NCBI GenBank assembly: GCA_014904845.1
Contig: MU119211.1
Coordinates: forward strand, 540,156-604,155
From: Acephala macrosclerotiorum
Taxonomy: Eukaryota; Ascomycota; Leotiomycetes; Helotiales; Mollisiaceae
Direction of reading: 5' to 3'
Length of the DNA stretch: 64,000 nucleotides
Position numbers and translations under genes: made by a program. This document shows, one piece after another, positions 24,456 to 36,993 of the stretch (its first letter is position 1; the number at the start of each line of letters is the position of its first letter). The notes below the pieces were generated by a model, which had not been told where the DNA came from, searched no databases, and saw only the letters and a program-made list of their open reading frames with translations.

Positions 24456-25649
24456 TCAAGCCTTTTCTCCTGAAACCAATAACACCACACTACCCAATTG
24501 CCTCCTCACATCTTCCCTTTCCACATCATGAGTGTCCTCCACAGCTCCCCACATCCTAATCTGCCAATCTACCTCCAAACTCGCCGCCTTGGCTGCTTCC
24601 TCAACACCAAACACCTCTCCAGTTTCCCCCTTCAAATGCCTCAACTCCGGGCTCCACTCAACCAACAACCTCACCGCCCCCAACAGTCCCTTCCCAGCCA
24701 AAACCCCCCTCTCCAGTCCCGCGAGTTCAAAAGCGGGCAACCCACTAACCCACCCTCGAATAACATCCCTCGTCATCTGCGGCTGACTCCTCGGCATGAT
24801 ACTCCCCTCATCCAAAACCGGCACAATCTCCACCCCAGGCCAAACCCTCTCTGTCAAAAACTGTATAATCGACCTGGCGGTTCGCATCTGAATACTCCTC
24901 AAACTCTCCTTTCTAGACGCATGAACATCATATCCCGGTGGATCAGCGACTGGTTCTTCTGCCCAACATAACAAGGAATCTGTATCTAGATATCTCATCA
25001 CCGTGTTTGTAATCCCTTGTCTGATATCTCCAGATTTTTGATCGTCATCGCGGATGTCGAGAGCGCGGGAGACGAGGGAGGTTAGGGGGATGAGGTGGTG
25101 TTTGAGGGCTTGTTGGGCGGATACTAAAAGGTCCCATTCTAGGGCTATGGCGGATGCGAGGTGGGGTTTGTGAGGGGGGATGGTAAGTACTTCTTTGGAT
25201 GGGCGGCGGAGAGGGCGGGTGTCGAGGTGGACTTGAAGCCCATCTGTAAACATCAGTATACAGTTCAAGAAGATGGATGGAAGATGAGATGAATGAAAGA
25301 TATAGGAGGAAAACATACCATCAACCTGTTTAACATGCACATGTTTCCAAAACCTCTTCGTCTTCGCGGATCCCCCACCACTACCCGCGGCCACAGCCCT
25401 CAAATCCTGTCCCTTCTTTAATAACTCTGCTTGTTTCCTCCGCCTCGCGACTCGTGAATCTACATGTTCAGCACTTGCTATTGGTGCTGATGGCGGAGGC
25501 CCAGAGGCGGTTATGGGAGCAACTGTGGCGGGATTCGCTGGAGAGTTATGTAGACATCGTTGCGAAAAGGGTGACGGTCTGCGAAGACCGGAGCAGCTGC
25601 GGAGAGCTTTCGAGCTGTCGGAGAAGGGTAATTGGGATATTCGCTTCAT
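24456..25649 (-). CDS. ATP12: ATP12-type F1-ATPase assembly chaperone, mitochondrial
   Basis: The product is the ATP12 family chaperone, which binds the F1 alpha subunit in the mitochondrial matrix so that the alpha3beta3 hexamer can form. Exons are 25649-25319 and 25243-24456 around a 75-nt intron (GTATGT to TTACAG) whose length is a multiple of three, so the frame reads through it. The mature product is 372 residues. The N-terminus is rich in Ser, Arg and Leu (MKRISQLPF, then RRPSPFSQRCLHNS), as in a mitochondrial presequence. Family motifs follow: KRFWKHVHVKQVD, LDTRPLRRPSKEVLTIP, ALEWD, PLTSLVSRALDI, RYLDTDSLLCWAEEP, and a C-terminal DWQIRMWGAVEDTHDVERED. The alpha-subunit binding fold is inferred from the family. 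The next gene upstream on the same strand ends 288 bases away, so both probably have their own promoters. Confidence 0.95.
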   Translation of the reverse strand: MKRISQLPFSDSSKALRSCSGLRRPSPFSQRCLHNSPANPATVAPITASGPPPSAPIASAEHVDSRVARRRKQAELLKKGQDLRAVAAGSGGGSAKTKRFWKHVHVKQVDGMFSSYIFHSSHLPSIFLNCILMFTDGLQVHLDTRPLRRPSKEVLTIPPHKPHLASAIALEWDLLVSAQQALKHHLIPLTSLVSRALDIRDDDQKSGDIRQGITNTVMRYLDTDSLLCWAEEPVADPPGYDVHASRKESLRSIQMRTARSIIQFLTERVWPGVEIVPVLDEGSIMPRSQPQMTRDVIRGWVSGLPAFELAGLERGVLAGKGLLGAVRLLVEWSPELRHLKGETGEVFGVEEAAKAASLEVDWQIRMWGAVEDTHDVEREDVRRQLGSVVLLVSGEKA

Positions 25650-25937
25650 TATTGATGATGTGTGTTGCTGGCTTGAACTTTTAGAGAATATTGCAAAGCC
25701 CCGGTTGAACTATTCTCCGATATGGCCGAACGCGTTTTGGCGAATCACGATCAGGCAATCTATGGTTTCGTCGACAGATCTCACCCAAGCTCAGAAGATC
25801 AGAAGAAGTCTTTGTACAACAAATGCCGCATGTCGCTCGTACTCATACTATTTACTAGAACATTATACAGAAACGGATCGCTAATCGAATCATTACCTCA
25901 TACCCTATGTGCTTTGTATGTATACAGACACGGGCAT

Positions 25938-28900
25938 CTAAAAAATCTCCTCCACTTGTTTCCAAGCCTCTCCTGTGATGGCCTTTTCTCTCTCTTTCCA
26001 GTATTTACCATTGAATTGCCAGTAAGACTCGCCCGTAATTGTGCACTTGGACTTATGGAACCAATACGGGACGAATTCCTCACCCTTCGCTTCACGCTCA
26101 CGCCTCTTAGCACGTTGCTTCTCCTCAACTCTGTTCTTTTCCATCGCAGCAAAATCGTATCGTCCGTCCTCCATAGCACGTTGATCGGGTCTCAAGCGAG
26201 TGTCTGTTGGTGCAAGCCAGGGTTCCAGCTTCTCGTTAATGTCGTTCAAGGTGACAACGAACGGTGTGAGGTTGAATGGGATACCGCTTGGCCGAGGATT
26301 GGCCTCCCATACGACGAATGCTTGATGTGGGTCGCTGACGCTACCTCTGTGATGGGAAGGGCCTTTAGGTTCATCGATAGCAGCCGTATACCCAGGCGTG
26401 AGACGAGCGTAAATCTTGTTGTTCCAGCGACCACCCATGCTGAATCGTGTTTGTCCTGAAGCATCGTTGACACGGCCTGCGATCTGATATGCGCTGCTTG
26501 CCTTCCATCCGCGAGGCTTGAAATCCAGCACGCAAGACTCGCCTGTAGTCCAGTTTTTAACTTCCATTGGTCCGTAGTTATCGACGGTAGGCGAGCCGGT
26601 GATAATACCAATGACTGAAGATGTGACCTTCTTCCAGGTGTAAAGCTCTTCTTTGCCTCCAACCGTGCGCAGCTTCAAGAACCACGTGCCTAGAGGGTTG
26701 ATATCGAAGGACTTCCCATAGAATTTAGACTTGACAGCAGACTCGCCATAATATGTCCATTTAGGACTCTCGGCCCAGGCAGCACCAACCGGAGGGTGAT
26801 GGCTGACTTGCTCAATGAAGAAGCGATAGTTCTTATCCGGTCGCACATATTCAAAGGTCTCGCCTAGAAGAGGATTGAAAGGTTTCGCAACTCTTCCAAT
26901 TGTCGAAGCATATTCACTTGCCGCAAACGCAGCGACGTAGACCATGCGCTCCGTAGGATCTGGGCGATCAGCTGCAATGTCGAGAAGGTCGGCATACTCC
27001 ATGTCCTCAGCGCAGCGCTGTAGCAGGGATGTAGGCTCGTTAAAAGATACGGGCAGTGTCATTTTGGTCATATCTTTGCCGATCATGGACTTGAGGATGC
27101 TCTATAGATCTTGTCAGTAAATGTGCAATCATAGCAGGCAATTGGTGACATACCCAGAGAGATATCTTCGGCCTATCGTCGGCGTCCATCTTCAGACGCT
27201 TTCGAATGCCATCTTCATAACCTCTGAACGAAGGACTGAGATCCAATCCCTCAATCTCAACGACCTCCCTTTTCTCATCAACATCGAAAGGCGGTAGACT
27301 AGAGGGTAGCATCATAGGGGCAACCTGAATATCACCAGCGTCTACTGCATCGAAGAACTCGTCATCATCCTCTGATTCAGTATCAGAGAGAGGACCAACT
27401 TCTGCCAGTATTGATTTACGTCGAAGGGAGCTTTTGGCTGTAGACTTTCGTCGGAGTCTTGCAGTACCATCGTTGTTGAGGGTGACCTCGTCAAGGGCAT
27501 CTTTGAACTCCTCAGCTTTCGATGATACCTCGCCTCGACTCTCTGGTCGGCTCCCAACAGCAATACTGCCCTCAATAACCTCACGCAGTGCCCGCTTCGT
27601 CAACTTGCGCTTCTCCTCGGCCTCGCCTACTTTAGCTTCAAGCACCTCCTGCTCACGAGCAACCTGTGCCATGCTATCCTCCCACATTCGTCTCATATCA
27701 GCCTCACGATCAAGGCGGTATTGCCAATAAGCATCTCGGTCTTTCGAGATCTTGAGCAGATCGCCAACCAGACCCTTCAGATTTCGTATCGAAGAATCAT
27801 AGGTCTGAACAGCTTGCATAGCGACAGGGTCTGAGATATAGAGATTCGGGTTTTTGGTCTGTTCGGCTTGTAGAGCCGCATTGACTTGTCCAAGCATGTC
27901 CAATTGCAACTTCGCGGATTGGGCAGTAATGTCGAAAGCATCTTTGCTTGCTGGTGCTTCTCGATCGCTGGATCCGTCCCCATATTCATCGTCGTCGTCG
28001 CCATCACCATCGGTCGGAAGAGGGCCAACATTGCTGTTGACTTTGGTCACGTCACCCATGTAGCTAGGTTCGTACGAGCCGTATGCAGTGCCTTCATCGT
28101 CATCCACAACGCTTCCGCTGGCAAATGCGACTTTCTGACTTGCCAGTTTGCTAGTGCTGGGAACCGGATGTAATCGAGTATTTTGTGCGCTGTTCCGTCG
28201 AGTGTCAACTAGACTCGTTGTTTCACTGGTTAACATCTCAGACGAAGACTCTCTTGGAACGGCGGATCCATGTTCAGCTTTTGCTTGTCGGAGAAGCTCT
28301 GCGCTTTTTTGTCTTTGCCTATCCTCTTCCTTTGCCTGGTCTTTCGTCCATTGGATTGAGTTGTTGAGAGCCCAGAACCATCTCTTTGCTTCGACTTCGT
28401 GATTCGCCTTGAGATGATACTTGACGGAGGACTTGCCAATGATGTCGAACTTGGTCTTCTCTGTTGGGTCCATGTTGAGTTTTGCAATTTTCATGTTGAT
28501 TGCTCCTCGGCATGCTGAGCCGGCATCATCTTGATGTTTGTAGTAACTCATAACTCCATCCTCCAACACGAACCATCGCAACTGATAGCCTTTCCGATAA
28601 TTTGTCCACTTCTTAAGATAACCCTTCATCTCACGACCTTCCTTGCCAGCAAGTGCATCACCAGGAACAGCATTCAGAGCACCTTGTTGCTGGGCATTAC
28701 CCAAAACAGCTTTCTCTTGAATGCCTCGTTGGGCAGCAACTGCTGCTGGCGAGCGTTTGAGCATTGCCCTCGTATTGTCGTCCTTGGTGACATCTTGAGG
28801 TAGCTTGCCTCTGCGATCTCGTCGGAATGGATCTGCACCATGTAGGAGCAGAACTTGGATGAGGGCAGTATTCTTCTTTCGTGCGGCTTCGTGCAACAGA

Positions 28901-29760
28901 GTACCACCAGCTTGGACGATAGTGGGATCCGATGCGAACTCCCCTCCATTGATGTCCAAAACCATCTTCACTCTTGGCTCCTCGAGCACTTCACTCAATG
29001 TCTTGTAATCGCCCTGTGCCACCAAAGCTTGGACCTGTCTTATATTGCTGTCGACGAAAATGGATCTGGAGAGCTGGAGCTGCTGGAAAATATCTGGCGT
29101 ACGGGCAAGGTCAAGCGGCAGACGCCCCTGGTAGTTGGCAATGGAGTCATTGATCCCTGGCTGCTCCAATAGCAACCGCACAATCTGCCCTCGTCCTTGT
29201 TGTGCTGCGAGATGCAAAGCAGTATTGCCCTCCTTATCTCTCGCATTGACGTCTATGGTCCCAGCTCCATCAGACAACACATACTCGACGACAGGTAGCT
29301 CTGCGCATTGTATCGCCAGATGAAGTATGCTCGTATCCTCGAGGCCGCCTGACGACCCGTTTGCACTAGAAATGCTCAGTCGACTTCCATCAGCAGAATC
29401 TCGTATCGCCTTTGATATCGATGCTGTATCCCCGCTTCGCAGCGCTTCGAAAATCCGGAACTTCTTCACTGAAGCCTCAATTGATACCGTCTTGTCTTGT
29501 GCTGGCGGAGCAGGAGGAGCCATCGTTCGCGTTGGCGTATGTAAATTCGAAGCTGATCTCATCAAGCCCGCAGTGCCAGTGGATGGTTTTGGGACATGCC
29601 CCCTCGAAGAGTGGTGGGCTACTGAAGCTGGCGAAGGAGTCACGATTGGCAAAGAAGTTGACGACCCCTCATTTGACGAGTCCTCCTCGTCCTTGCCTTT
29701 TTTCCGTTGCAGCTTGGAAATAGCAGACGACTTGCTGCGCTTGTGACTAAGTAACGCCAT
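25938..29760 (-). CDS. Oxysterol-binding protein with ankyrin, PH, FFAT and ORD modules (Osh1/Osh2-like)
   Basis: This lipid-transfer protein is expected to act at ER contact sites, exchanging sterol and phosphoinositide between membranes. Exons are 29760-27154 and 27101-25938, split by a 52-nt intron, for 1256 residues. The domain order is a disordered N-terminus, ankyrin repeats at roughly 145-345 ([20 protein letters not shown] and [20 protein letters not shown]), a PH domain at about 385-480 ([20 protein letters not shown]), an acidic FFAT motif near 800 ([13 protein letters not shown], the VAP-binding motif) and the ORD from about 866. The ORD carries [20 protein letters not shown] and the family fingerprint EQVSHHPP near 970. 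The upstream frame is open for 17 more codons, but MALLSHKRS at 29760 fits the usual N-terminus better. The multi-domain order is that of the long Osh1/Osh2-type fungal proteins. Confidence 0.95.
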
Positions 29761-32507
29761 CATTGTGAGTAAGATTTCTAGCAGCGAGGTTCCTGGGCAG
29801 CAGCCACCCAAACAAAGAAGGCATGAAGGACAATATATTGTCTCCTGAAAACGGGTTTCGCCAGGGATCTGCTCACCTCTCTCCTGTCTCTGCCATCCTG
29901 ATAGCGGTCTGCGATAATTCTCCGATTTATTCGAGCAAATCGGCGGAACTGGACTCGAAACTCGGAAAGTGCTTGACCTCGATTAGGGATTACGACCCAG
30001 ATTCATGCGGGGGATAAGGCCAGCGGCAACCTTCTTTCAGTACCCGCAGTGGAGCTGCCGCGAAACAATTGCTGGTATAAGAGAAAGGTTTCTGCTCGCG
30101 GGTGGTGTTACGGTGCAAGGCACCACCTGGAGGGAAAGAAATGCTGTACAATTGGAAATGCAAGCACGTTGCGCTTCCTGAGCCCTGCTAGAACAGCGTC
30201 TTTGGATCAACACAAATGACGTTAGCGAGCATCGATGGTTGCCTCGTCGCCTTAAGGCGTGAATATCTTGATCAGATTGGCTAGCCGAACAAGGAGAAAT
30301 CTGCACCAAATTACCAATCAAGATCGCCAAAGTCCAGTCGCGTGCAAGGGAGGGGACAGGAAATCTCCTTCCGACATCTCACTTGTCAGCTTCAAGACCA
30401 TATGCTTACTGTCATATATATTCTTTGGATTCTTTGATAAGACTAGACTACAAAAGAATACGAAACATACGCGTAACATCAGAATGCCAACATTCTGCGC
30501 TGCAGGCGCATTGAATGTCACTGTCAGACGCCACCAAAGATTCACCAACGATGGGTGGTTGAACTTGAGTTCGCCTCTCAACTAAAAATTAACTTCTCAC
30601 CCAGGTACCGACGTCGGCGGGTTTAAGGTAAGCTTCCGCGGCTAGAATCTATGGTACGATATCTCACATGACTGTAGGGGTTGAAGGAAAATGTAATGGC
30701 CATTTTTGGTCAATCTATGTTACCAAAGGGAGCAAAAGTCCTCAGGACCAAGGGAGACCTTGAAGCACCAACAAAGCCTATTGGAAAATCCAAGAAGCAA
30801 AACTCTACTTCGACATATATCTTCCGCCAATACCTCTCCTTCAACGTGTACTGGGAAGTTACGTGGTGTGAGCGAAGCGCCCAATCACACCCCCTCTCGT
30901 ACGACCAAGACACAACAAAGCCGTTTTGCCATCAAGATCTTGCACCCCAAAGCGCCCTACACTTCGTACCTTCCGCTGCACTGCCACCACAATCCAGCGC
31001 TTGCTGTTCGTCAAGACTTCGGAAAGACGGGTCAAACCAAATCCGTACCAGTCGGCTCCTTAGTCCGACCCCTTTCTGCCTCGCGAGAAACACCTTACAA
31101 ACGTGGCATCCTACTATGTTACCAGCACTACCTCCTTCATGATTACAGGGGACCCGGCACTCTTAGGGCTTAGAATGAAGACTGAAAAAGGAGAAGATGG
31201 ACTTCCAGAAAGGCTAACCCCTGCCGCTCCTTTCGATCTCGAGCTGACATCGGGCCGTGAGCGGAAATAACACTCAGCAGCACACGTATGGATGAGCGAT
31301 CTGGAAGATTCAACATCAACATTCTGCCACTCTTACAAAGTCCTGCCCTCACATCATCGCCCTTTTTGCTCAAGTACTTGGTCTGTTTCTGGCTTTCATG
31401 CATTTTGCTTCTATTCTTTCCCAAAGCAATTCATCAAGAAGGTTCTGCTTGCTCGTTAGCTTTGCCAAGAACCTCAAATTTGAAGGACAAACATCATGTT
31501 CAGCATTAGGCAAGTGCTAATGTCTGAAGGTCGTTGAAGACTGGTCTTATTGGGTGTTGCGGAGCGGATTCGTTGCTGGTATTTCCACACCAGCTTCCAG
31601 ACATGCTTCCCGATTACGCCGACCGAGAGGTCGTTATACTAGGGAATCCTCAGGCCCAGGGCATCCGCAATCTTACCTTTGACCGAAGCAATAATCTGGA
31701 CATCGGTGATGCAGATAGCCTTGGCACTTCCAGCGCTTCCAGATATGAGCATGAGCGGTTGAACCAAACTGAATCGAAGTCATGAGCGCTTACACCCTTC
31801 AACAGCTCAGAGAATCGAACCCTTGCGCGCAATTATTTCCTCCTTCGAGGAAGGACATTGGTCTGTCCTCTGCGCGCACGGAAGATTCCGTTGGCTTCCT
31901 GCGGTGAATTCTTCAAGTGATCGTCAAGCTAAGATTAGGGATCGGGCGATGTTATCTTTTTGACTCGCTCGGCACCTTACGAGAAATCAAAGTCGAAAGC
32001 TCGAGGGTGGCTCAGGAAGTTTGGTGAATTGGAAAGTACCGCTATTCTGCGGTGGCTTGACTTTGCTTTGGTTCATGATTGTTGCCACCAGGTCCTATCT
32101 GGTGCGCTTGTGGTTAGAAATCGTCGGCAGTCATGTTGTAGCTACAGGAGAGGAGAACGTCGCTCAAGCGAGGAGACCAAGACAGCTTGCAGATTGCGTC
32201 GTCATGACCACTTATGCGCCGTCCCGCGACAAGGAAGCCGATTAATATTCCGGCACCTGGATGTGGATTCTCCACGGCAACGTAACTGAACGCGGAGATG
32301 GAGACTTTCGACTTGTCCTACCTTTCGGTTTCTGATGTCGAAAGTACGGATCAATTGGTCGGTTCCAGCGTTGTGATAAAAGTGTCTCGGCGCTTGTTCC
32401 TGTATTGAGCCGCATACTTGATTTAGCAGGTCTTGGTAGCCATTGGTTGGTAAAAAGCCATTGTCAAAGCCATTGTCCCGAACATTGTGAGCAAATGGGC
32501 GTCCAGC

Positions 32508-33181
32508 TTAGTTGCCAAAACCCTGACCTGAACCACCGAAGATCGGGTCAGCGAGGGAGCCCAATGGACCACCGAAGCTTGTGGGATCGCCAAAGCCCGT
32601 AAGAGGACGTTGCAAGGAGTTGGGCTCTCAAGCTCAGCACCGAGGAACTCCATCGACGCCTTACGAGAAATCAAAGTCTTTGGGCTCTGGGGGGAGTATA
32701 ATCGCAAGGTGTGTCGCGTCTTGGAGGACGATATCAGTATTAGGAGCTTGTCGTTGACGTGGTCGTTCTTGTCGCAGAACTCTCGTTTGCCGACTTGGGT
32801 GAGGGATTCCATTGTCCATATCGACGTTGTTCTGGCGGGTCGTTCTGTTGACGCTTGCTCGGGCCACCTTTCGCTGTGGCAATGAGTTGGCCTTGTGGAC
32901 CAAGATCGTGGATTTCAGTGTTGACCTCTCGTTGTATCAATCTACTCTCGACAGACTTCCTGGCTTCATCGCTAGAGCCTCTTGCGGGTTGCACACGTCC
33001 AACGTGGATAACCATAGTCGGTGGGTATATATGGGGGAGGGATCGGCCAGGTCTTAAACTCTTCATTCGCGAGATTTGGTGTATCGTTTGAGATCGAAAA
33101 GAGATACCTAGAGGACGCCGTAGATGAGGATCCATCTGCCTTGTCCCTTCTCGACATGCGCAAAGTGCGCTGCCCGGTCAC
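32508..33181 (-). pseudogene. Unidentified decayed gene with a Gly/Phe-rich C-terminus
   Basis: Minus-strand reading gives several protein-like segments in series. One is an SSTASSRYLFSI-NDTPNLANEEF stretch (33181-32972). Next is a polar stretch ending LPPEPKDFDFS (in frame to 32661). The last is a C-terminus reading GFGDPTSFGGPLGSLADP and then IFGGSGQGFGN with a stop at 32508. The second and third share a frame but are separated by three stops. A GTAAGG donor-like site follows DFDFS, yet I find no acceptor that restores phase. The family is not recognised. It may be a relic, or a gene whose introns I cannot place. Confidence 0.25.
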
Positions 33182-34893
33182 TTGTTATTGCCTACATAGT
33201 AGCCAACCAACTCATAAGCCGCAAGCTTGGCATCGAAAGCCCAAGTTGAGCGTTGTTGGTGGTGTTTGTGTTGGCCCGGCTCGTCGTCACCCATCGTGTT
33301 GCATGGACGATTAGCACCAGGTCCTCACTAACGTGCTGAGCGTGGAGTCCGCGGCCGCCCTCACGATCCTGAAGATGCGATAGAAGTTCACGGGTATTGA
33401 AATTTGCTAAGCAACAGTCCCTCTATAGCAGAGCTTAATGGAGACCTTGCACCTGCGAGAGGAGCAGCCAAGGACCCAAAGTCCCTCAGCCTTGATTAGT
33501 TCTCCACCAGCTTTGGCGTCATTAAGCCAATCTTCGGCTCGGTCTCCAGTGGCACAGCAATAGTGTGTGCCTTTGGTTAGTTCTCGAACGCCACCAACGC
33601 TGGCGTCGTCAAACTCGAATCAGACTCGAGTCTAAACTCGGCAAGTCCAAATCAATTCCAATTCCAATCTCGAAGCTCAGGCCAGTCTCGATCATTTCTT
33701 CCAGTAGTCGACGTCCATCATTCAAGTAGACAAGGCTATATTCTCCCCTCGACGCTTTGCATTGGGAATGGTATAAAGGATGCTGAACTGGACGTTCTCT
33801 TCTACAACCAATTTGCTCAATGCTTCTCGAGAGTGGAAAGCTCGTGGCTGGGAAAATACCATCGGTGTCTGGTTATCTACCTAAAACGTGGCATTGCGAT
33901 GGCTAGAAAGGTGGTGTTGACGCAATGTGATTTCTGCGCAGTGCTCGCTGGACAATGGCTGAACGCCTCTAAGTCAGGATCCTTACAATAAGTCCGGGGT
34001 ATGAAGGCTGCGAATCGATTTTGCTTGTGGTCCTCGCCGTTTGTGCGTCGGTGGCCTCCTTCGCGCTCTCGATGCCGACTTGAACCGGATTATTCAACTT
34101 GCAGCAGTTCCAGTCTCCGAACACCTTCTAATCAGAGTCTTTTAACTTGTTCGCTGATCTCTGAGGCCGCCTAACTCTTGGAATCGAAGAATTGACTAGA
34201 CTGTTTCGCTGTGTCGGCACTTGGAAACGCCGCGAGTCCGTTCTGCTCTTCGGTAGGATCGACTCCATTTGGGAGGATATAGGCAAGTTCGTGAAATGTA
34301 CGAGAGTTCGGAGCGTAGTAGGTTATGTCCTAGCGGTGAGTGCTTGGGTCTTACGAAAGCGTCGAACTCCTGCTATGCCGCCTTTCAGTTCCATCGGCGC
34401 TGGGGAGCTTCGCAAGTCGACTGTATGTAATTTTGGCCAATCATTGCTATACTGTATGCTGTTGATACCTCGTGCCTATTGGTTGAATGGTCAGGGATCT
34501 CGAACTGAGACGGAGGAACGCGGAGCAGATCGCATAGCTCGCCGGAGAAATCGCTTCCAGAGACTGTGAGGCTAAACACCACTTCTCACCGAGAGCCAAG
34601 GACTCTGTTCCGCGATTGAAAGAGGATGGGTGTTTGACCAAAGTTTGTTGTTCTGTGCGAACGCCTCTTCTTTGCAGCTTGCCTATGTTTTTGCTCCGTT
34701 TTGGTTGCCGGCTGAGTCGCATTTTGCCTTGACTGAATGAGGAGAGTAGAAATTCTTTCCTTTCAACTTTGGCAATTCGCTCCGAGTAGAATGTGGTGAC
34801 TTGCAGAGCTGTACGGAGTAGCGAGCACGAACTTCCTTTTTGGGTGGACTTGCAGAGTTGCGAGCGGAACACATGTGCAATAGTCCCGGGGCG

Positions 34894-35442
34894 CTATGAA
34901 GTCAACGAATATCGTTTTGTTTCTCTGGTTCGAGCAAGTTTGCTTGTGGTATGTGGATTGCCAATTGTGAACTCGGCCTTCAGCGTTCCTTTTTCCTTGA
35001 CAACCATAGCCAACACGGTAGCAAAGACGAAGTTGTGCTCCTTGATCGATACTTCGGAGACTTCCCAGCTCGAGCTGAGTTCAGGTCGTTTGAAGCTGAC
35101 ATTAGAATTCGCAGCAGACGAAACCGTCAACGTGATCGATGGTGACCGAGGTGTGAATGCATTTTTGCAAGAAGGCTTAAGTGTACTATAGTACGTGCAA
35201 TTGGATAATGGATCAGCAACATTATAGTTACGATCTTCGGCGTGGTACATCGTGAAGGGAAAGGAAGCGACAGCGGTTGTTCCGATCTTAGTCCTTGAAC
35301 ACAAGCGAAGGATGAATAGGAATATTGAATTCTGCTCGTAGTCATCCGATGCAATCGTGTTCCCTTCAAGTCGAAGTCCTTCAGCGCAGGTTCGGGCATC
35401 GAGGCAAGTCAGCTCCTCAATCTTGTATATGTGGGCTTGCAA
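34894..35442 (-). CDS. Unassigned open frame, 182 codons
   Basis: The frame is long for this GC content and has a coding-like composition (PSITLTVSSAANSNVSFKRP and EVSIKEHNFVFATVLAMVV), with NCT and NVS N-glycosylation-like sites. It has no recognisable domain. Coding-like residues also lie just upstream in another frame (GLIFSFPTSDSDSTFKHDP), which could be a previous exon or the result of a frameshift. It may equally be chance. Confidence 0.2.
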   Translation of the reverse strand: MQAHIYKIEELTCLDARTCAEGLRLEGNTIASDDYEQNSIFLFILRLCSRTKIGTTAVASFPFTMYHAEDRNYNVADPLSNCTYYSTLKPSCKNAFTPRSPSITLTVSSAANSNVSFKRPELSSSWEVSEVSIKEHNFVFATVLAMVVKEKGTLKAEFTIGNPHTTSKLARTRETKRYSLTS

Positions 35443-36993
35443 TCGGATCGTGCTTGAAGGTCGAGTCGCTGTCGGAGGTTGGGAAGGAGAAAATAAGGCC
35501 CTTCAACTGCGCTGGACCATGGGCTGAACGCAGCCTGCTGACGATTAGCACTACCTCGAGTCGACGCAGTTTCCACAACTTACATCTCCCCTTCATGCCA
35601 TCAAGGTCTAAACTCTTCCGGAGCCGTTCTTATCATTCGGGACATACCTGGGTACTCAGCCTGGCGAGCAATGCGGTACTGGTTGCCCCTGCTCGTACTT
35701 GAGACTCGAGACCGGGATTCGAAATTGGTTGCGTTATCAAAAGGAGGAGCGAAAGGAGGAGAATTACAGAGGTTGATACTTGATGTTACCAACAGGAGAT
35801 GTCCATTGAAGTTTCCATTCGACTTCGAAAGCGAATTCGAGATATTAATTTTGGGGTAGTGATCAGGAGCGAGGGTGCGTGAGTTGCACCTGCTCCAAAT
35901 CGGTCCAGCCAGTTCTGGTTAGCTTGCCGAGACTCTCACTCTATGGTACTGCATGCTCTTGTTGTGGTTTAAAGCCGGCCGGCAGGAGTCTACATTGTCT
36001 CATCTGTTGATGAATGGCTGCAACGCTACGACTTTTGTGTATGAGTTCTTAGTTTATCCTTTCATCCAATTGTTGTTTCTTGAATTTTGCAATGTCTCTA
36101 AACCAAATTCGACAAGGCAGCTACGTCACCAACCCATATTTCTTGCACAGGACAAGCGTTTGTTCTTTATGAATAAAGCAATGCTCTTTTATGGACTCAA
36201 AGCCCTTCTGCTCCCCCTTTCGGCGTCTCGGCTACGTCACGTGCGTATTTTCTCGTGAAAAAAATGCCAGATTCAAGAACCAGAGCATGGCTAAAATCAT
36301 TCAAAGATCATATAGAACGACGGTGACTCTGATACTACTTGTGAACGGGATATGGCCCTACATAGCGGGTGAACAATGAAGTGACAAGTGCTTCCATGAA
36401 ATGTTCCCAAGTAATCTTACCACGATGCACCCGTACCAGGCTCAAGGTTTTCAATGTCCGTTTTAGTCTTGACTAGAAAATACCATATCTACAACTCATT
36501 TATATCTGTGCTGGGCCTGATACAGACTCTGTACCCCAGGATGGAGCGATATCATCCTCCTTTCAATCTGAACTTAACTTCACAAGCATTTATTAATATC
36601 TGTGTTTGGCTTTGAATATGCTCTCCGCAATTTAAGTCGCCGAATGCCTGTACTAGATTTGATGTTTATGCCTTCTTTCTAAATTGTATTATTGTCCATT
36701 CTACCCTCGATACAAAATTTTGTTTTCTCGTATTCATCAATATCAATCTTCATCATGACATCTAACACAAATGTTTGCGCCTCTCCAATATTTATCTTGG
36801 TTTTCCAAAGTGTTCTTGTAGTTATCTATCCTCTGACCTCTCCATCTCCCAATTCTTGGATATTTTCGGGTTGAAATTTCGAGTGTGGCAACTCCCATAT
36901 TCGCGTTGCCCATGTTCCAGAATGTGTAGGCGGTAATGACTGCGAAGATTTCCCTAAACACGGTCTCAGTCTCTTGTATCCTAGAATTCTTCT

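Larger units (their letters stand above)
29761..36993. other. Gene-poor stretch with scattered coding-like relics
   Basis: No intact gene can be supported in 7.2 kb. Short coding-like segments occur: a minus-strand run (KAICITDVQIIASVKGKIAD) near 31.65-31.74 kb, the relic at 32.5-33.2 kb, a plus-strand run with SFG and IFG motifs near 33.5 kb, and an open frame at 34894-35442. They sit in incompatible frames with stops between them, as in old decayed genes. An open frame of 155 codons at 30706-31173 starts with a non-ATG codon and shows no family features. Confidence 0.45.

Noticed and set aside
24498..24971. 157-codon plus-strand frame
   Set aside because: It lies wholly opposite the ATP12 coding exon and its composition is that of an antisense shadow.
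30706..31173. 155-codon plus-strand frame
   Set aside because: It starts with a non-ATG codon, overlaps another frame of similar length, and shows no domain or splice signals.
31801..31890. B-box-like GGTTCGATTCT on the minus strand, suggesting a tRNA
   Set aside because: No A box lies at the right distance, and the T stem and acceptor stem do not pair.
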